DNA from: Lethocerus indicus
Lineage: Eukaryota; Arthropoda; Insecta; Hemiptera; Belostomatidae
NCBI GenBank assembly: GCA_019843655.1
Contig: JACDQD010000003.1
Span: 2,110,925-2,174,924, forward strand
DNA: 64,000 nt
Direction: 5' to 3'
Position numbers and translations under genes: made by a program
Notes under the pieces: model-generated
The model's database searches: none
What the model was told of the DNA's origin: nothing
Seen by the model: the letters and a program-made list of their open reading frames with translations, nothing else
Part shown: positions 29,444-42,920 of the stretch, in pieces
How the letters are laid out: every line of letters starts with the position of its first letter
Position numbering within the stretch: position 1 is the stretch's first letter

Positions 29444-32400
29444 TTGTTGACACAGGGCTTAACCTGAGTGATGGATTGCAGCTTCGATTAGGGGCGAGCA
29501 GACCACCCTCCAGCACTCACCCCCACCCCCTACTCGACTGACCTCTCTTGCCCGGGGATGTTTCAATTCCCGTCGTCCTCCATCACCGATTTCACGTAGT
29601 AGTAGTGGTAGAACATCCCCCCCTAACCCCCATCAAAGTGTACGGCGGCTCTAATTACATTCGAGAGTGAATGGGATCTCTTTCACTCGTCCTCTTGTTT
29701 ACCCGGGAAATTATATTAATTTAATGTTCAGGGATTGTAATCAGTCGCGCCAACAACATATCCGATCGCCAGGTTTGTTCTTCGGCAATTAATCAGGCCA
29801 CTATTTGCCTAGTCTGCCTACATCTGAGGCGATATCGATTATCAATTAATGACAGTCCCTTGTATATTTAATGGGTTAGGAAAACACTATGGCACCACAC
29901 CTGAATCATCCACCGCTAACTAAAATTTAATCAATTTTTTTTAGTATTTAGTACACTCTAGTCTGGATATGTGATGTTTTGCTATAAATACAGCCTGGTG
30001 TTTGGTTCTTAAGAATGAATGACCGAGCTAAATTTATTTCTCTTTCTGGCCGTCAGTTCCTCCTGACTGTTACGATCGTTAGAGATACTTTCCTTCCTCA
30101 GCGAACTCGGCGGAGCCTCCTGGTTGGGAGGAACTCGAGAACTCCGAGCGGAGAAATATGCTTGTGCGTGCGCGAATTGTAAATTAATTGACTTTGCGGT
30201 TCTCAAATATAGCATCGAGTGAAGACAAACGGAAGTAGAGAGGCAACTCGCGTTTGTCATTTCTTAGAAATTCGAATAAATTACTCGTAACAATGTCGGG
30301 AACGACTGTAGATATTAATATTGGAAAATGTCAACGACGAATGTTCCCCGAACGGCCATCTCGAATCGATTTACCGGTCACCTCCACCGGACGGAGTAAC
30401 ATTAATCGGGAACTTGGCTCCAAATCTCAAGTTTACAAACAGAGTCGGAATTAAGTCTAAAAACAATAGCGGGCGCCCGTCGAGAGGGGCTGGTGTTTAA
30501 TGTTTAATTGGGGGACTGTGGAACTGGGAAGTGAAACACGGGGGCTGTGAATTGAGTGGTGGGGGCGGGGGTTGACTTAGTTTTAGCCGGCGGTTATTGT
30601 GCGAGAGCCGTGGGCAACAACTTGGTCATTAGGGGCCATTCAGAATAAAGCTGTTTTCTCCAAGTTGGCCGACGGTCAGTCTAAGCTAAATCAGAACTGT
30701 GCTCTCTCCGGTCGGGGTGAGGGGGTTGCTTCCAATAACAGGGGTGGTGGGGTGGGGGGGTGTCCTCCCCGAGCCGGGGATTAGTGTAATGCGCTAGGTG
30801 CTTGCCGCCGGTTGACCTTATACCGCCCTCCACCCCCGCCGAACGGCCCTTCGGTTTATTAACACCAACACTACCACACTGTCCACCTTAACCCTCCCAC
30901 TGGGGTACTGAATGCGTTCGTTAACGCTCCGACCGACTGGGAAAACAATTATCTATCGGTTCGGAACACTGAGGCCCGAACTATTATTCCGGTCATTTCA
31001 ACAAAACCGCGAAGAAGGATAAAATCCGAATAAATTTGGCTACAATTTTTATTATACAAATACCATATAGTATTGATTGACAGTAATTCGAAACGTCAAA
31101 CCAAGGTGTCCTTCAAAACGTTGTGAGAATCTCGGAACAGTATAGTCTATTGAACACCTAGTTGCTCGGAGGAGGAGAACTTTAGCTATCGGGGTCTGCC
31201 CCCCCCCGCACGGTTTAAACGCTATCTCGGACAATGAGTAAAACTATACAGAACGGGCTGGAGGGTTAAATGGCCCGTGTGATAACGACGACGGCCTTCC
31301 AGTTCTTCCGGTTTTTACGGCCAGTTTTTGAATTTTATATCGTCCTTACAGCGACCGACCGCTCGTAAATCAAAACGCCTCCCCCGGCCATTTTTACACC
31401 GCGGGAGGACGCCCACAGCCCTAGCTGAACTTTCCTATTCCACTTGGCGACAACTTTAAAAAAACTTTTGGTCGCTCCTGTTGCTATTCACCTTCTTCAC
31501 AAATAGTATCGTTCCGACCGCAACTCCGCTTCATAAACTTGAAAACCGGACATTGGAGAATCTTCGCCCCGGAGTTATATCCCTTATATTGACCCCTATC
31601 TTCCAAATCTAACGATAATGCGACGTATCTATTCTTTTTTTCTCCATTAGGCACACAATAAGACCCGATCAACGATTCGTGTATAGAAAAAATCGATTAT
31701 TTCTGAATGGCCCTAATCAACCAAGTTGTATCGGAAAAATAATGGGGTAAGGAGAGTTCGCGTACGAGTTAAGGCAGAGAAATTCTTTATCATTCACTCT
31801 TACCAAGCGCATTTACATAATATTTCAAGTTGTATAATTTAATATGGCGTCATCCACCACGATTTAATCACTTTTTAATCTTCTTTAATAGGTTGATATT
31901 AACATTTACATTATATTTTGTTTAAGCGGGTCTTTCTATAGTTACATACGCAGATATATTAGCAGTGACGTGGTGTCACATAATCTGGGAAGAGTTATTG
32001 AAACCGGCCGCAATCGCCGGTGTCTTAGGAATTTCTATTCAATTTCCCTTTCAACCGAACTATAGAATCTCACGAAGCATCCGGGCGAGCGGCCCCCTAT
32101 ACGACGGGAGTTCTATAACAGGTTTGAAGTTGCGAGGAAATCGGTTGGGAAAAGCGGCGTTATTAGTTTCGCTCGTTCCCCGACCGAGCTCCAGCCTAGG
32201 TGGACTACCGTGCATACATCATGACGGTCTATTTACATTATAAGTGAAAGCCACAGCCAGTGTCGCGATCGGTGTTCCGGCCAATGTCTAAACTGTTCCG
32301 CGTTAGTGATGCAACATTAGACCGAGTAAAAGTAGCCGTAGTGGGGCGGCCTAGAGGGGCCGAGCACTATTTAACTTGGATCGTAATTCTCCGTTGAAGG

Positions 32401-32638
32401 CACCACATTGCGATGCGGGACACGCTCTCCACGCCCGTACTCCTCCTAGAAGCCTGTTTTCCGGATAAAACTTTGTTGTTTTAGATTCTACTATCGAACT
32501 ATTAGAAAATAAAATAGCGAATGTTAAAGTGGTATCGTATAAAAAGTTAATAGAATTAACGAGCGGACAGTCTTCGACGGTATTCGCTGCCCTGAAGCAT
32601 ATTTCTGTGTTATTATTTAGTGTTTAAACCTTTGTTTT

Positions 32639-32660
32639 ATATATATATATATATATATAT
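32639..32660. repeat. (AT)n microsatellite
   Basis: 22 bp of pure AT. Confidence 0.95.
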
Positions 32661-32831
32661 TGGGAGGCGACATTGCAAAGTAAAACAAGTATTGGATTGA
32701 GCTCCACGTGGAGGTAGTCCCTTTATTTATCGGGGCGATCAACTGATAAATTGTAAATGGATACAGGCTGCCCCCCCCCCCTCTGGTACTGATGTAGCAG
32801 CAGTGGTAGTGGTAGTAGGGAGAAGGTAGTG

Positions 32832-32948
32832 TGGGGGCGGCAGTGGGGGTGGCGGTGGTGGGGAGGGAGGTGCGTGCGTATGGGCGGCGTCTTGGCGCCA
32901 GGCAGAGGGACGCCTCTACGGGGGCGGGGCGGGGGCGGCCAGGGTGGG
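32832..32948 (+). other. G-rich tract with quadruplex potential
   Basis: Many guanine runs. The densest part (32920-32948) has runs of 5, 4, 5, 2, 3 and 3 G with loops of 1-3 bases. The opposite strand reads as a proline-rich open frame of 128 codons (32723-33109), which is a composition shadow. Confidence 0.65.
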
Positions 32949-35664
32949 AGGTCGGTGATCTTTAATTCAGCTCCGCGGCAATAACTACCTTTATGATCCC
33001 GCCCCCTCCACAACGTAGATGGACACAGAACGTAGAACACAACAGAACTCACCCCCCTTCTTCCCCATTCTTCTTTGTCCTCCCCCGGCCCCTCGCCACC
33101 CCAAGACACGTTTCTTAATAAAAATGTATTGGTGGCCCGCCGCCCCGCACGTAGATTGGTTCTCCACGCTTTACTATTCTCCTACACTTTCTAATATTGT
33201 TTTCCAGTAGTTTTTGTTACTATGTCCACTCTATTGCCTGTGTTTATGTGACTAATTCGAAGGGTCGATCGGTGATTTCGAGAAGGTAAGATTAACCCCC
33301 ACACTCCACGGTCATAGTACAAGCGATAGAAAGTGAATACGTAGTGTTTCTTTTTTGCGAACTAACACAAACTGGTGCAATAATGAAATTGAAAGATAAA
33401 ATATTCGAAATCCAATATCTGTGGTATATTGGACATACAACATTCATGTTACTATTTTCAATATTTTGAGAGTTTAATTAGAAATATTCCGGCCGTTGAG
33501 GTCATAATATTGACTCCCCTCCTGGCGTAAATCTCTGAATTAATGAGCGGCCTGGTACGAGCCAAACAGAATTAAACGAATAAAAAAAAATCTAAATCGG
33601 TGATGTCACAATTTGAACTGAATACGTCCTGATGAGTTATTCTCGATTCCTCCGTTGGCGCTTATTCGACCTCGGCGTTGTCATTTCTTCAGCGAGTTTA
33701 CAAATATCGTCTATCGAACTGGCTGGAGGCACCCTCTATCTGCTCGACTGTCCGCGGCACTGTTTCGACGCTAACAGTGTCAGTGACAGCGCGGTGACAG
33801 GCCCGCCGAGGAGAGTGCCCAATTACACCACTGATCGTATTTCCTTTCTGGCCTTTTTATTTGGATTTGATCCGCACCCCCGGAGTATTAAACTGGACGG
33901 TTCGTCTTCAGTGCCATTCCGTTATTCGGATAGCATTATTACACGGTAATAGTACCCATCGTCGGCGTCGCCTACTTCATAACACGCTAATTTAGCCCCG
34001 AAATAAATTGTCTCCGCCAATTTACGACTCAGAAAAGGGGAGGACCGGATAATATTGTCGGTATTTCAGTTCGCGACTAGGGAAAACTTAAATCCGCTTC
34101 GGAGCGGAGGGTTTTAAGTTGCGGCCTGTGTAAAGCGCGAGGCCCAATAATAACTCAAACCCTTCTGAGTAATAGCGGGGTTTGAGGGGGGACGGCCTCT
34201 CGATATCGGGCTCTAAGATTATTAAAAAAAACCCTCGCGTTCCTCCCCTTCCTAAAGCACTGTATCAACCTCCCCCGCCTCGTTACCCCCTAACCCCCCG
34301 GAATTATGAATATCGTTCGTTTCATTTTCTGGAAATGCGCGCTACAGGATAGACACTCGTGCGGGACAAACTGCCCCGAATCTGTCAAAACGATAGCGCA
34401 TTCCGATGCAAAACTGTTTACGCCCGCGTTTCTCGGATTGAACGCTGGGCCGTCAATTTTGGCCCGCGGTAGAACCGAAAGGGAAATTATATTTTCCCTC
34501 CTTCTTTCGCCCGGAACATAAAACTCGGGTGCGGCGGGCCAGTTTTAAGAGGGGCGAGTGACAAACAAGGGAGAAATTTACCCCAACCGTTTTCGTATTA
34601 ACGTTTATCGCTTTTACGAGTGGCCCCGCCCCCTCCCCTCAAGTTTTTATTGTTTCCCTCTCCCCCCCCCACTGTAATTCAGTAAAACGGAAACCAATTT
34701 ACAATTTGATTACGACGGTACTCTGGCCAAGCGAGAATGAGATAATTATATATAGGCGGATAAAGTATTAAAGTATATGAGGGGAGTGATGTTGATGAAT
34801 GAACTTCAAATTACCTTCGAAAAAACGTGTTTCGAATTATTTTTGTGTTATAAACCACCTTAGAGAATACCTCCTCTGTCACAAATTAACACCCAAATCA
34901 GCATCATTACTTAAACGTTGCGTGACTCGGTAGTGTCGGATTCTGTATTTTGCAGACCCGCTAAAATACTTGTTTGAGTTTGCTACCGCAGAAATTTCCG
35001 ATGAATAACGTTTTTCAGTGTTACATTGTCGGTGTGTGACCGTTCTGTATTTGTTGAACAAGAGCGCGGGTCCGCGATAAGGCTCCTCGCTCCGGTTGTG
35101 CGCAGTTGGATGTATTTGCGGCATAATTGACTCAGTATTTATATTCCCGTGTGATAACCGGCGGGCGAAGGAGGCGTGCAGGAGTTATCGCAGGATGTTA
35201 GCTAGCTACTGGTGCGGTACTAGCTAGTTGTGACAACTGATGAAATCTGCCCCCCGCGCTCCCATATTGATGCAGACCGAAAAATTAGTCATTAACAAGA
35301 GTGAGTCAACGAACACTTCCTCACCGCCAACCACGATAACACACAAATGTTTCTTTTAATTTAAACCCAGCTGCGCTCCACTTTCATCGATGATGAATGT
35401 GCATTACAAATTAGTTTCTTCCATTTCAGGATAGCAACGTTGACTAACTTTTATTGTTTTATTTTCGAACGCTTTTAAGATAAGTTATTCAATTATCGAA
35501 ATTAAGGAACATCCTGAAGTGTAAATGGTATAGATTAGAAGAAATCTTAGGCAAAAAACGATAATATATTATTGTAAAAACAGCGTGTCGAGTGTTAATT
35601 AGTTGACAAGAAATTCATGTTATAAACATTAAGATAGAAATACCGTAGATTTCGTGTTTTTCTC

Positions 35665-35730
35665 TCTCCTCTCACTGGTTCGGCATTATGCTAGACCGGT
35701 TTCGGCATAGTTATTCTAAATAATTTTTAT
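35665..35730 (-). ncRNA. Hammerhead-like remnant (3' half), copy 3
   Basis: On the minus strand GCCGAAACCGGTC (35694-35706) matches the hammerhead helix II/GAA/helix III/cleavage-site pattern, followed by TAGCATAA. The CUGANGA core upstream is not recognisable. It shares an approximately 22-base block with the copy at 61119 (20 or so identical), and the GGTCTAGC end with copy 1 at 8143, so it belongs to one dispersed family. Confidence 0.4.
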
Positions 35731-36085
35731 CAATACAACCTATGACAGAAGGCCTGTTTTTTGTCTGTGAGAAATTTATCCGCCCGTTATTATTTTATTT
35801 TCGACGAAGCGCCACCTCTTATTCTGTAACGAAATGCAATTTGAAAATCCGGGGCCCCCAACTAATATCGGAGGGGGGGTGTTGGAGACGAAAATCGGGA
35901 AAAATTGTTGATGCCCCCGACCATGAGACCGAATAAAAGGAGGGACCGACAACACTCGTAACCCCAAAAAGTGGGGTCCGGGCCTTATCCCGCGTTATCG
36001 TCCTATCTGGCAATCGGCGCCCAAATACGCTGCCCCCGAACCCCGGGGGGTTATATTCGCCGCTGTAAACCCATTCGTATAATTA

Positions 36086-36147
36086 GAGGGAGAGAGCGAG
36101 AGGGAGGAGGGGAGGGAGGGAGGGAGGCAGGGAGAGATGAGAGCGAG
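36086..36147. repeat. Purine-only GGGA/GAGA repeat
   Basis: Imperfect GGGA, GGAG and GAGA units; mirror-symmetric stretches could form H-DNA. Confidence 0.85.
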
Positions 36148-37106
36148 AGTTTTAAAAGTGTTTCCTACCCCGGGTTGATGTTAATTGCGCCACGGTAGTC
36201 CCTGGTACTGTACCCTCGGAATAACTGTTGTTGCTACTCCCCTCTAGCTCGTAGAAACTGGTTTCTTCTTGGTGGTGGTGGCCGAAAACTTTACTCTTAA
36301 AATTAATCGTCGTCGTAAAATTTATAGAGCCGATGACTTCTCCTGCGGTCTTATACGGTCCCTGCCCGAAAATGTCGTGGGACACTTAGGTAGTATAACT
36401 TCGGCGCTCTGTTTTCCCTCCGGACGGAAATTTTCTGGGAAAATTTCGGCCCACCCCCCGAATCGGATTCGGAAATTGAAACGGCTCCCGGGTTTAACCG
36501 GGTCGGGGACTGTCGTTAAAAACTCTGTTGTCCTTTCGGTGAAATGTCAACAATTAAAATCTGCAAAGCCTAGACCTATTTCTGTAAAAGTCGTTAGAAA
36601 TATCTAGACAAAACGAAACCGGCAAAAGATATATAACTAAAGAACAAATTCTGAAAATAAGATCTACCAAATAGAAAAACAAAAGTGTATAACAGGACGT
36701 GCATGGAATGTACATGCCGAAACCTAAGTTTTGAGACGAAATCGCGCCTCGTGTGAAACCCCTAAAGGGGATGGAAACGAGTGGATAAAGATTATGCGGT
36801 TTATAAATAAACAAGGAATTCTCGCGTACTATTATTATTATTATGCGTTGTTGGGGTGAAAGTGAGGGGGGGGCATTATTGTCGGGGTCGGCTTCAAATT
36901 GTATAGTTGTTGAGGGCTGTGGCTGTTGGGTGGTTTAATGGCCTGTACCAAATCTCCCTCCCTCTCTCCCTCTCTCTCTCTCCTGTCTCTTGCCCTTCCT
37001 TCCTTCCACTAATCGCCGTTCTCTCTCTTCCCTGGGACGATAAATTTAATTAAAAAATTTCCGCCTCTCCAGTTCGAACCGAGAGGGCCCCATAATTTCG
37101 ACATAG

Positions 37107-37159
37107 TGGGGTGGTGGTGGTGGTGGGGGTGGCGGTTGTTGGGATGGAGGGGTGGGGGT
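37107..37159. repeat. (GGT)n-rich tract
   Basis: GGGGT and GGT units with G runs of 3-5 towards its right end; quadruplex potential. Confidence 0.8.
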
Positions 37160-37923
37160 CACGTGTCTTAATGCCTTTACGATATAATTGAGCGGCGGAT
37201 CGCTCTTCCTTTATTGCCCGAGTAGAAATGCCTCCCTTGTGGTTTATAAATTCATTTGAAATTGACCCCCCTCGCTTATACTTCATATTTCGCAACGTTC
37301 GCCTAATGTATAGACGTGTCAGAATGGGGTGGTTGTCGACTATGATTTAAAAGCAACTGGGAATGTACGAATAATAAAGATTTATACGAATGAAAATTAA
37401 ACGAATCGCTTTTTAATTAGAAGAGTTTACTCCCCTTTAACTTTTCGACTTCAAACTATTGTTGCGCAGTGTAAAATCCGAATTGAAATGAACAATTTTC
37501 AACTAACATTTTAGCAGCCATTGGCAACATATTTTGTTACTGGTCTCGCGTACATAGGTGTTTGTGTCTTTTAGAAGGGAGTTAAATACACCTGTAACGA
37601 ATCCAGTATAATAAATAAGTGCCTATATTATTATGCAATATTGATATTATAATTACGAATGAACAGTAATATAATTAAAAAAAAAATGTTTCACATACAA
37701 TTTAAATTAGAGTTAAATTTCAACATTTAGTTGTTCATTTTGGATAAAATCATTTTCTAACATTTTAAATAAATAAAACTATTTTTACTTCCGCAGTGAC
37801 ATCAAAGAAATCATAAGAATAAGAATATGTTTTACTTCTAAATTATACAGTAGTTATTAAAATATTCTATAACACCCGATATTTATGTTTACCTATTTAT
37901 TATATTCCTAAATTATTACACAT

Positions 37924-37963
37924 TTTTAACTTCCTTCTTCTTTTCTCTGTTTCAGGTAAGTGT
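37924..37963 (+). promoter_or_regulatory. Candidate recursive (zero-nucleotide exon) splice site 1
   Basis: A branch-point-like TTTTTAAC (37923-37930) is followed by a strong pyrimidine tract and CTGTTTCAG|GTAAGTG, with the junction at 37955/37956. A 3' splice site fused directly to a consensus 5' splice site is the defining pattern of ratchet points, which remove long introns stepwise in flies. The same pattern recurs at 51205/51206 on the same strand. Ordinary use as an exon start is possible but would not need GTAAGT. Confidence 0.6.
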
Positions 37964-38946
37964 TGCAGCTTCCTGTTTATTGGACTTGTGAACGTGAGTC
38001 TTAAGTTTTAATTCATTCAGTTTCGGCCATAAAATGTAAAGTTGTTGAACAGTTCATCTTCGTGCTCCGTTTCAGAATAAAGTACGATAAATTAACAATT
38101 ACTTATTACTACCTGTAAAAGATATATCGTACATCTCGCTTTATGAATTGGTAACGAATTTAACTTATTATCGGGAGTGTCGAATTACGTTTTCTTTCTA
38201 AACTATCGTATATCGTCGAGGTAATTATTATCGATATATTTATATATGACGGCTATAATGTTACAAATTTGAAATCTGTGTTGCCTGACAATGTTGCACG
38301 CGGTTTTGTTATTACGCAATCTGATATTTTTAGCTTCCTCGACAAATTTAAGTTTTTAATAATTATAAATGTGATTCTGGGCATACTAATAATGTCTTCC
38401 GGATAAGACTATCGAGTTAATAGGCTACGCTATATAGGGGGTAAAAAAGGAGAAAGACCCTTTCGGAGGAGACGTCCCCTCCTCCTCTGTACAAATAATT
38501 TATTTTTTCTTCGAATAAGCACACTACAGACGAAAATTGTGATTGATACATGAATTCCGGGCTGTTTATTCAGACTAAATATACTTTCATTGTGCACAAT
38601 GCCTTTGTGATACTCGTCTGTCTGGTCGCGACTAATTACCCACTACTTCTAGCTGTCTCCCTCGTCCGCTGTTCCCTCGCGGCGTAACAGATCCCCCTAA
38701 CCGGTGATTCGCCGTACTTAATTCTGGGAGAAACGAGAGGGTTGTGTCTTGTTGCGGTGACTGGGGTGGGGGTGCTCACCTATAGGTTGAGAGAAGTGTC
38801 ACCTCTGGTGGTGGCGCAATCTCTCAAGTTGTCCGGAGGGGTGTAGCGGTAAGGGTTGGGGGGGCGGTAACGTCCCCCGAAAACCAACACCCACCCCCCA
38901 CTACAAACAATAACCGAGCAGACTTCATCCTCATCCCAGGAGCAGG

Positions 38947-38982
38947 CTCTCTCTCTTTCTTTCTTCTCTCTCTCTCTCTCTC
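38947..38982. repeat. (CT)n/(CTTT) imperfect microsatellite
   Basis: A pyrimidine dinucleotide tract with TTTC interruptions. Confidence 0.9.
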
Positions 38983-40570
38983 CTCCCTTCTGTCCGTTAA
39001 ACAAAGCGTACACTTTTAATTACACAGGAGGGCTCCCCACCCCCTCCATCTCGCCCTCTCTCTCTCCGGAGGCACCTCATCTCGGCGGCTTCGCCAAGCC
39101 CCCCATTGTCGGTGTTTCCCACCTTCCTCAAGAGAAATTTCCCCCCCCTCCCTCCCCCCAACACCACTACCCTTCTCGCTATTAAGCCGCCCCGAAGGGA
39201 GAAAACGAGACGACATGAAACAAAACCCGGCCAGTGTTTACGGCCGCCGCCCTCCAATTGGCCATTCGTAGTGTTTGAAAAGTTAAAAAAAAAGAAAAGC
39301 TGAAAAAACTGACTTTTTGTATTTTGAGAAGAATGAGATGAGTTTTGTGCGCGGATTGTCGTCATTCCGAGTAGTCGGTCTAATTATATTCTTGTTTTTT
39401 TTTAAATCTACATTTTTCGTGTGGGCGCTGAGTCTCTGAGTAAAGTTGTCGGACAAAATTTCGTGAGTACACTCCAGTTAAGTTTCATAATGCGGAGCAC
39501 GTTATAACTGCACTTTAGAATACGTCAGGGTCGCCTGCAAAATCGGTGGTCGGTTAGACCGAAGATTGGGGAACTTTTTCGGCTATTACCCAAAAATATA
39601 TTTGCTTAACCGATATTGCTTCCTCGAGTTGAAAGGGAGATAATAAAAGATTTGAAGTTCCAAATAGTATACTTTGATAGTCAACTCGTATCAGTGAAAG
39701 TTTTACTTTCATAGCGAAAGACGGTAATCGTAGGGAGCGAGAATTTTCCATTCTCGTTTCCGTGTAATTTAGCAATTACACTTTCATGTCAGTGTATGGT
39801 CAGAAATATAATTTAAAATTCTTCTATCTTTGTTAAAAAAAAACAAAACAAACTACACAATAATAACTCGTTGGCAGATAATTGGTAGAGACTCCATATG
39901 TCCGTAACGGTATAATCGATTGCTCCTTAAGAGCTGAAGATTTAAATAGGAAGAAACAAATCTATAAATCTCTCCCTTTCCCAAGAGATTTTATGTTCGT
40001 CTAATGGATCCACTATTTCATTGTCCGGACGTATTGCTTTCTTCCCGTTTATTAGAACCCGATGTTCTATAATTGTAAGGGATTTATATGCGCGCGAGTG
40101 TGCTTGTTTTTTCTTAGATATAATATTAATTACTTTATAAATTGCACGCCAACAAAACGCATGAAAATACTGTTGAAATGTCTAAAAAAATCAATACCCG
40201 CTGGGTAACCTGTATTACACTATATTTAAATATTATAAAAGAAGGTTATATTAGCATTGAATAACATTCCAAACACTCCCCCTAGACAGGGAGTTCTTTT
40301 TTTGTCTACTGTACAATGAACCTTTATGGTAATAAGTTCAATCGTGGATTGTATTTATGTCTGTCGCTTCCCCCATTGAAGAAGCCACCGCAAGTGATGG
40401 CACTTTTCGACGTGGGTATAATGGATTGGTAACAGCGCGAGATGTGTAGGAAAAAATGTGTAGGGCGATCGGTCCCGTCGACGAGTCCCCTCACGTAGTC
40501 CTTAACCCTGCGGAATTGAAGGAGCGCCGACGAACACTTGTAAATATAATAAGACGAAATAAGGGCGAGG

Positions 40571-40609
40571 AAGGGAGAGAGAGAGAGAGATAGGGAGGGA
40601 GGGAGGGGT
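40571..40609. repeat. (GA)n/(GGGA)n microsatellite
   Basis: GA units followed by GGGA units. Confidence 0.9.
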
Positions 40610-41053
40610 GTTCCAGAGGTTAAAGGGCAGACTTAGGGGCGGGGAGTGTTGGTGAAGGAGAGGCGGCTTTAAGTAAGGTGGCGGCCGCTCTAAATAGGTA
40701 ATTGTAAAGTCTGGTCTCGTTGAGTCCAAGGGGTAGGAAGGCCGGGGTGGTGGAGGGTGAGGGGGAGGAGGACCTCAACATCGGAACTGAATTAGCGGGC
40801 TTCGTCACCACCTCGGCACCACCACCCACCCCCCTGCTTAGCCTAAAACCTCCTAAAAACTTATCGGTCGATAGACTTCCTCCTCCTCCTGCCCCCGGTA
40901 GAGATCTACCCCCCCGTTACTTACCGCCTACGCCTCCTCGCTCACTTGTTTCCAAATGAGGTCTAATTTGGCGTTCAGGCAATCATCCAGCCCTGTTATA
41001 ATAACATCGGAACAGTTTTCCTCTATCCCAAGCAAAGCAGTGAAGAGTAGTAA

Positions 41054-41095
41054 ACAGGCAGTAGTTCTGCCTGTGTTCTCAGGGACAGAGAGAAC
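41054..41095 (+). other. Two abutting perfect hairpins
   Basis: ACAGGCAG-tagtt-CTGCCTGT (41054-41074; 8-bp stem, 5-nt loop) is directly followed by GTTCTC-agggacaga-GAGAAC (41075-41095; 6-bp stem). A third small hairpin, ACCCAT-cggtat-ATGGGT, sits at 41160-41177. No known RNA family recognised. Confidence 0.55.
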
Positions 41096-42894
41096 AGTGG
41101 AAGTATCGACCTTTTTATTCTGTATAGACTAATCGCGTATTATATCCCGACTCGCTCATACCCATCGGTATATGGGTCCAGCAAACCCAAGAAAGTACAC
41201 CCGAAAGTACTGAGGAATTAACAGCACACGATTCGGGGCTTCGGTGTCCGATTAGGATCGTCAAAGAAAGCATTTTTCAAGGGAACCCGTCAGGCTGAAG
41301 CCAAAAAGAATTTACTGAACGCATGATAGAACCAATATTGAGAAAAAACTAAAAACGAATTAAGCATTCCCAGGGATTCTATCCACAGAAAAAACACTCT
41401 TTAATGATACTTTAAAATTATATAATATATTCCCGAATAAATAATCGATACATTTTTTCCGACTTATTTATGACGTTAAATAAAGTACTTTTTTCTCTTT
41501 TTCGTTAAAAATATTTGTTGCAACTTCAGAATATTGCTGTCGGTTTATTTTTGAACCGACGAAGTATTTAGGTACCGTTACAGAGGCAATTGTTGGCAAG
41601 GGAGTACCTCGTTGTTGGACTAACGGAATTCTGGCAAAACTTTCAAACAATGCAACTGCGACGACTTGACTTTCCGCAAGCCAGTTGCGGAATTACAATA
41701 CCGTGTTGAATAATTACGCCTTTTGCCGAATGACTACATCCAACCGTGATCAAAACTGTACTAGCGGTCAGAAGTTATTTCAGACTCACTGAATTTCAAA
41801 TATCAATAGCGGTTTTCTGAATTGTGTAAATTTTATATTCGTCCGACCCTACGATTCTGTAGTCAACAGAAGATTTCATTTTATCGACACGGGAAGTTAT
41901 AATACATCGAAATAAATTATCATGATTAGAAGGCCTGTTTCTATTTTTTTTTTATTTTTCAAGCTTCTATATACCAAACCCTACATACGTTATAGTTGTA
42001 CTATATATGTCTAATTCCAGCCTTAAACGTTCAAATCTAATGTAACAATTTACCCGTTTCACTTTAGTTCGTTAGATACAATTTATTTTTTCCCGCCGTA
42101 CGGTTTAAGCATATTGGTAGTCGGATGCGGTTTCGCATTGTCCTTCTCAGTCGGTTAAGCGGGAACGGGTGACGCGTAAAATAAAACAACCATCAAAAAA
42201 CAATTCTCACTCGGCAACTCGGGTTTTATATTGACTCGTAAACGCGGGGGGCGGTGGCGGGGGGGGAGAGGGATCGATGCCGGCGATTGGGACACCGCTC
42301 CTCAACTTGCACTGTACGGATTACGGTTTAGTACCGTCAATCTGTCACAACTGAACTAAAAAGCCTTTTGTAAACACCCGGAGATTAATTTGCATTTCAG
42401 TTCAGTTTGCGAATAATTACAATTTTTATTATCGACTGACTTCAAGATCGTCAGTTTCCAATCTCATTTCTATAAATATATAGACCTATCGTCTGCCGGT
42501 AGCTCGCGGGGATATTTTTAATCTCTCTCAGTCGAAAATTAAAACCTACCTGCTACATTTTAATGTTTTTTCTTCTTCAAATTAATCCAATAAATTGAAT
42601 TACATCTCGGGCAGTTCACCGCATATTTGGAGAGTTTGGGTGTTCGGGTCGGGTAGTTTACCGCAACCCCCGGACCAGCGTTCCCTAAAGAATTTTCGGG
42701 TTCTCGAGTTCAAACTTTATTCCCGCGTTTTTGAGAAACTATTTATCAACCGGCAGATATATAACTAATTTTTTCGAAAAAAAACCCTCCCCGCGCATAA
42801 TATTTCGTACAGTACTTATTTCATATTAGCCGTAGGCATTTGCGCGAAACGGTCTGTTATCGTTTGCATAGTGCGGAAACGCGGTCCTGAAGGG

Positions 42895-42920
42895 GGGCGG
42901 CTGGGCGGGCGCGTATAAAA
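42895..42920 (+). promoter_or_regulatory. GC-box plus TATA-box arrangement, possible core promoter
   Basis: GGGCGG (42895-42900) and GGGCGGG (42903-42909) lie just upstream of TATAAAA (42914-42920), all inside a GC-rich island. No clear initiator, transcript or first exon follows, and the GC boxes are unusually close to the TATA element. Confidence 0.2.

Larger units (their letters stand above)
27828..37920. other. Gene-free stretch
   Basis: No supportable gene on either strand. AT-rich DNA is interrupted by G-rich segments at 29.2-29.5, 30.5-30.8, 32.8-33.0, 35.9-36.2 and 37.1 kb. It contains a hammerhead-like remnant (35694, minus) and simple repeats. The open frames, including 112 codons at 36269-36607, show no recognisable domain. 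Confidence 0.5.

Noticed and set aside
36700..36740. GCCGAAACC resembling the hammerhead 3' half
   Set aside because: No helix II partner or core upstream, and no cleavage triplet in the right place.
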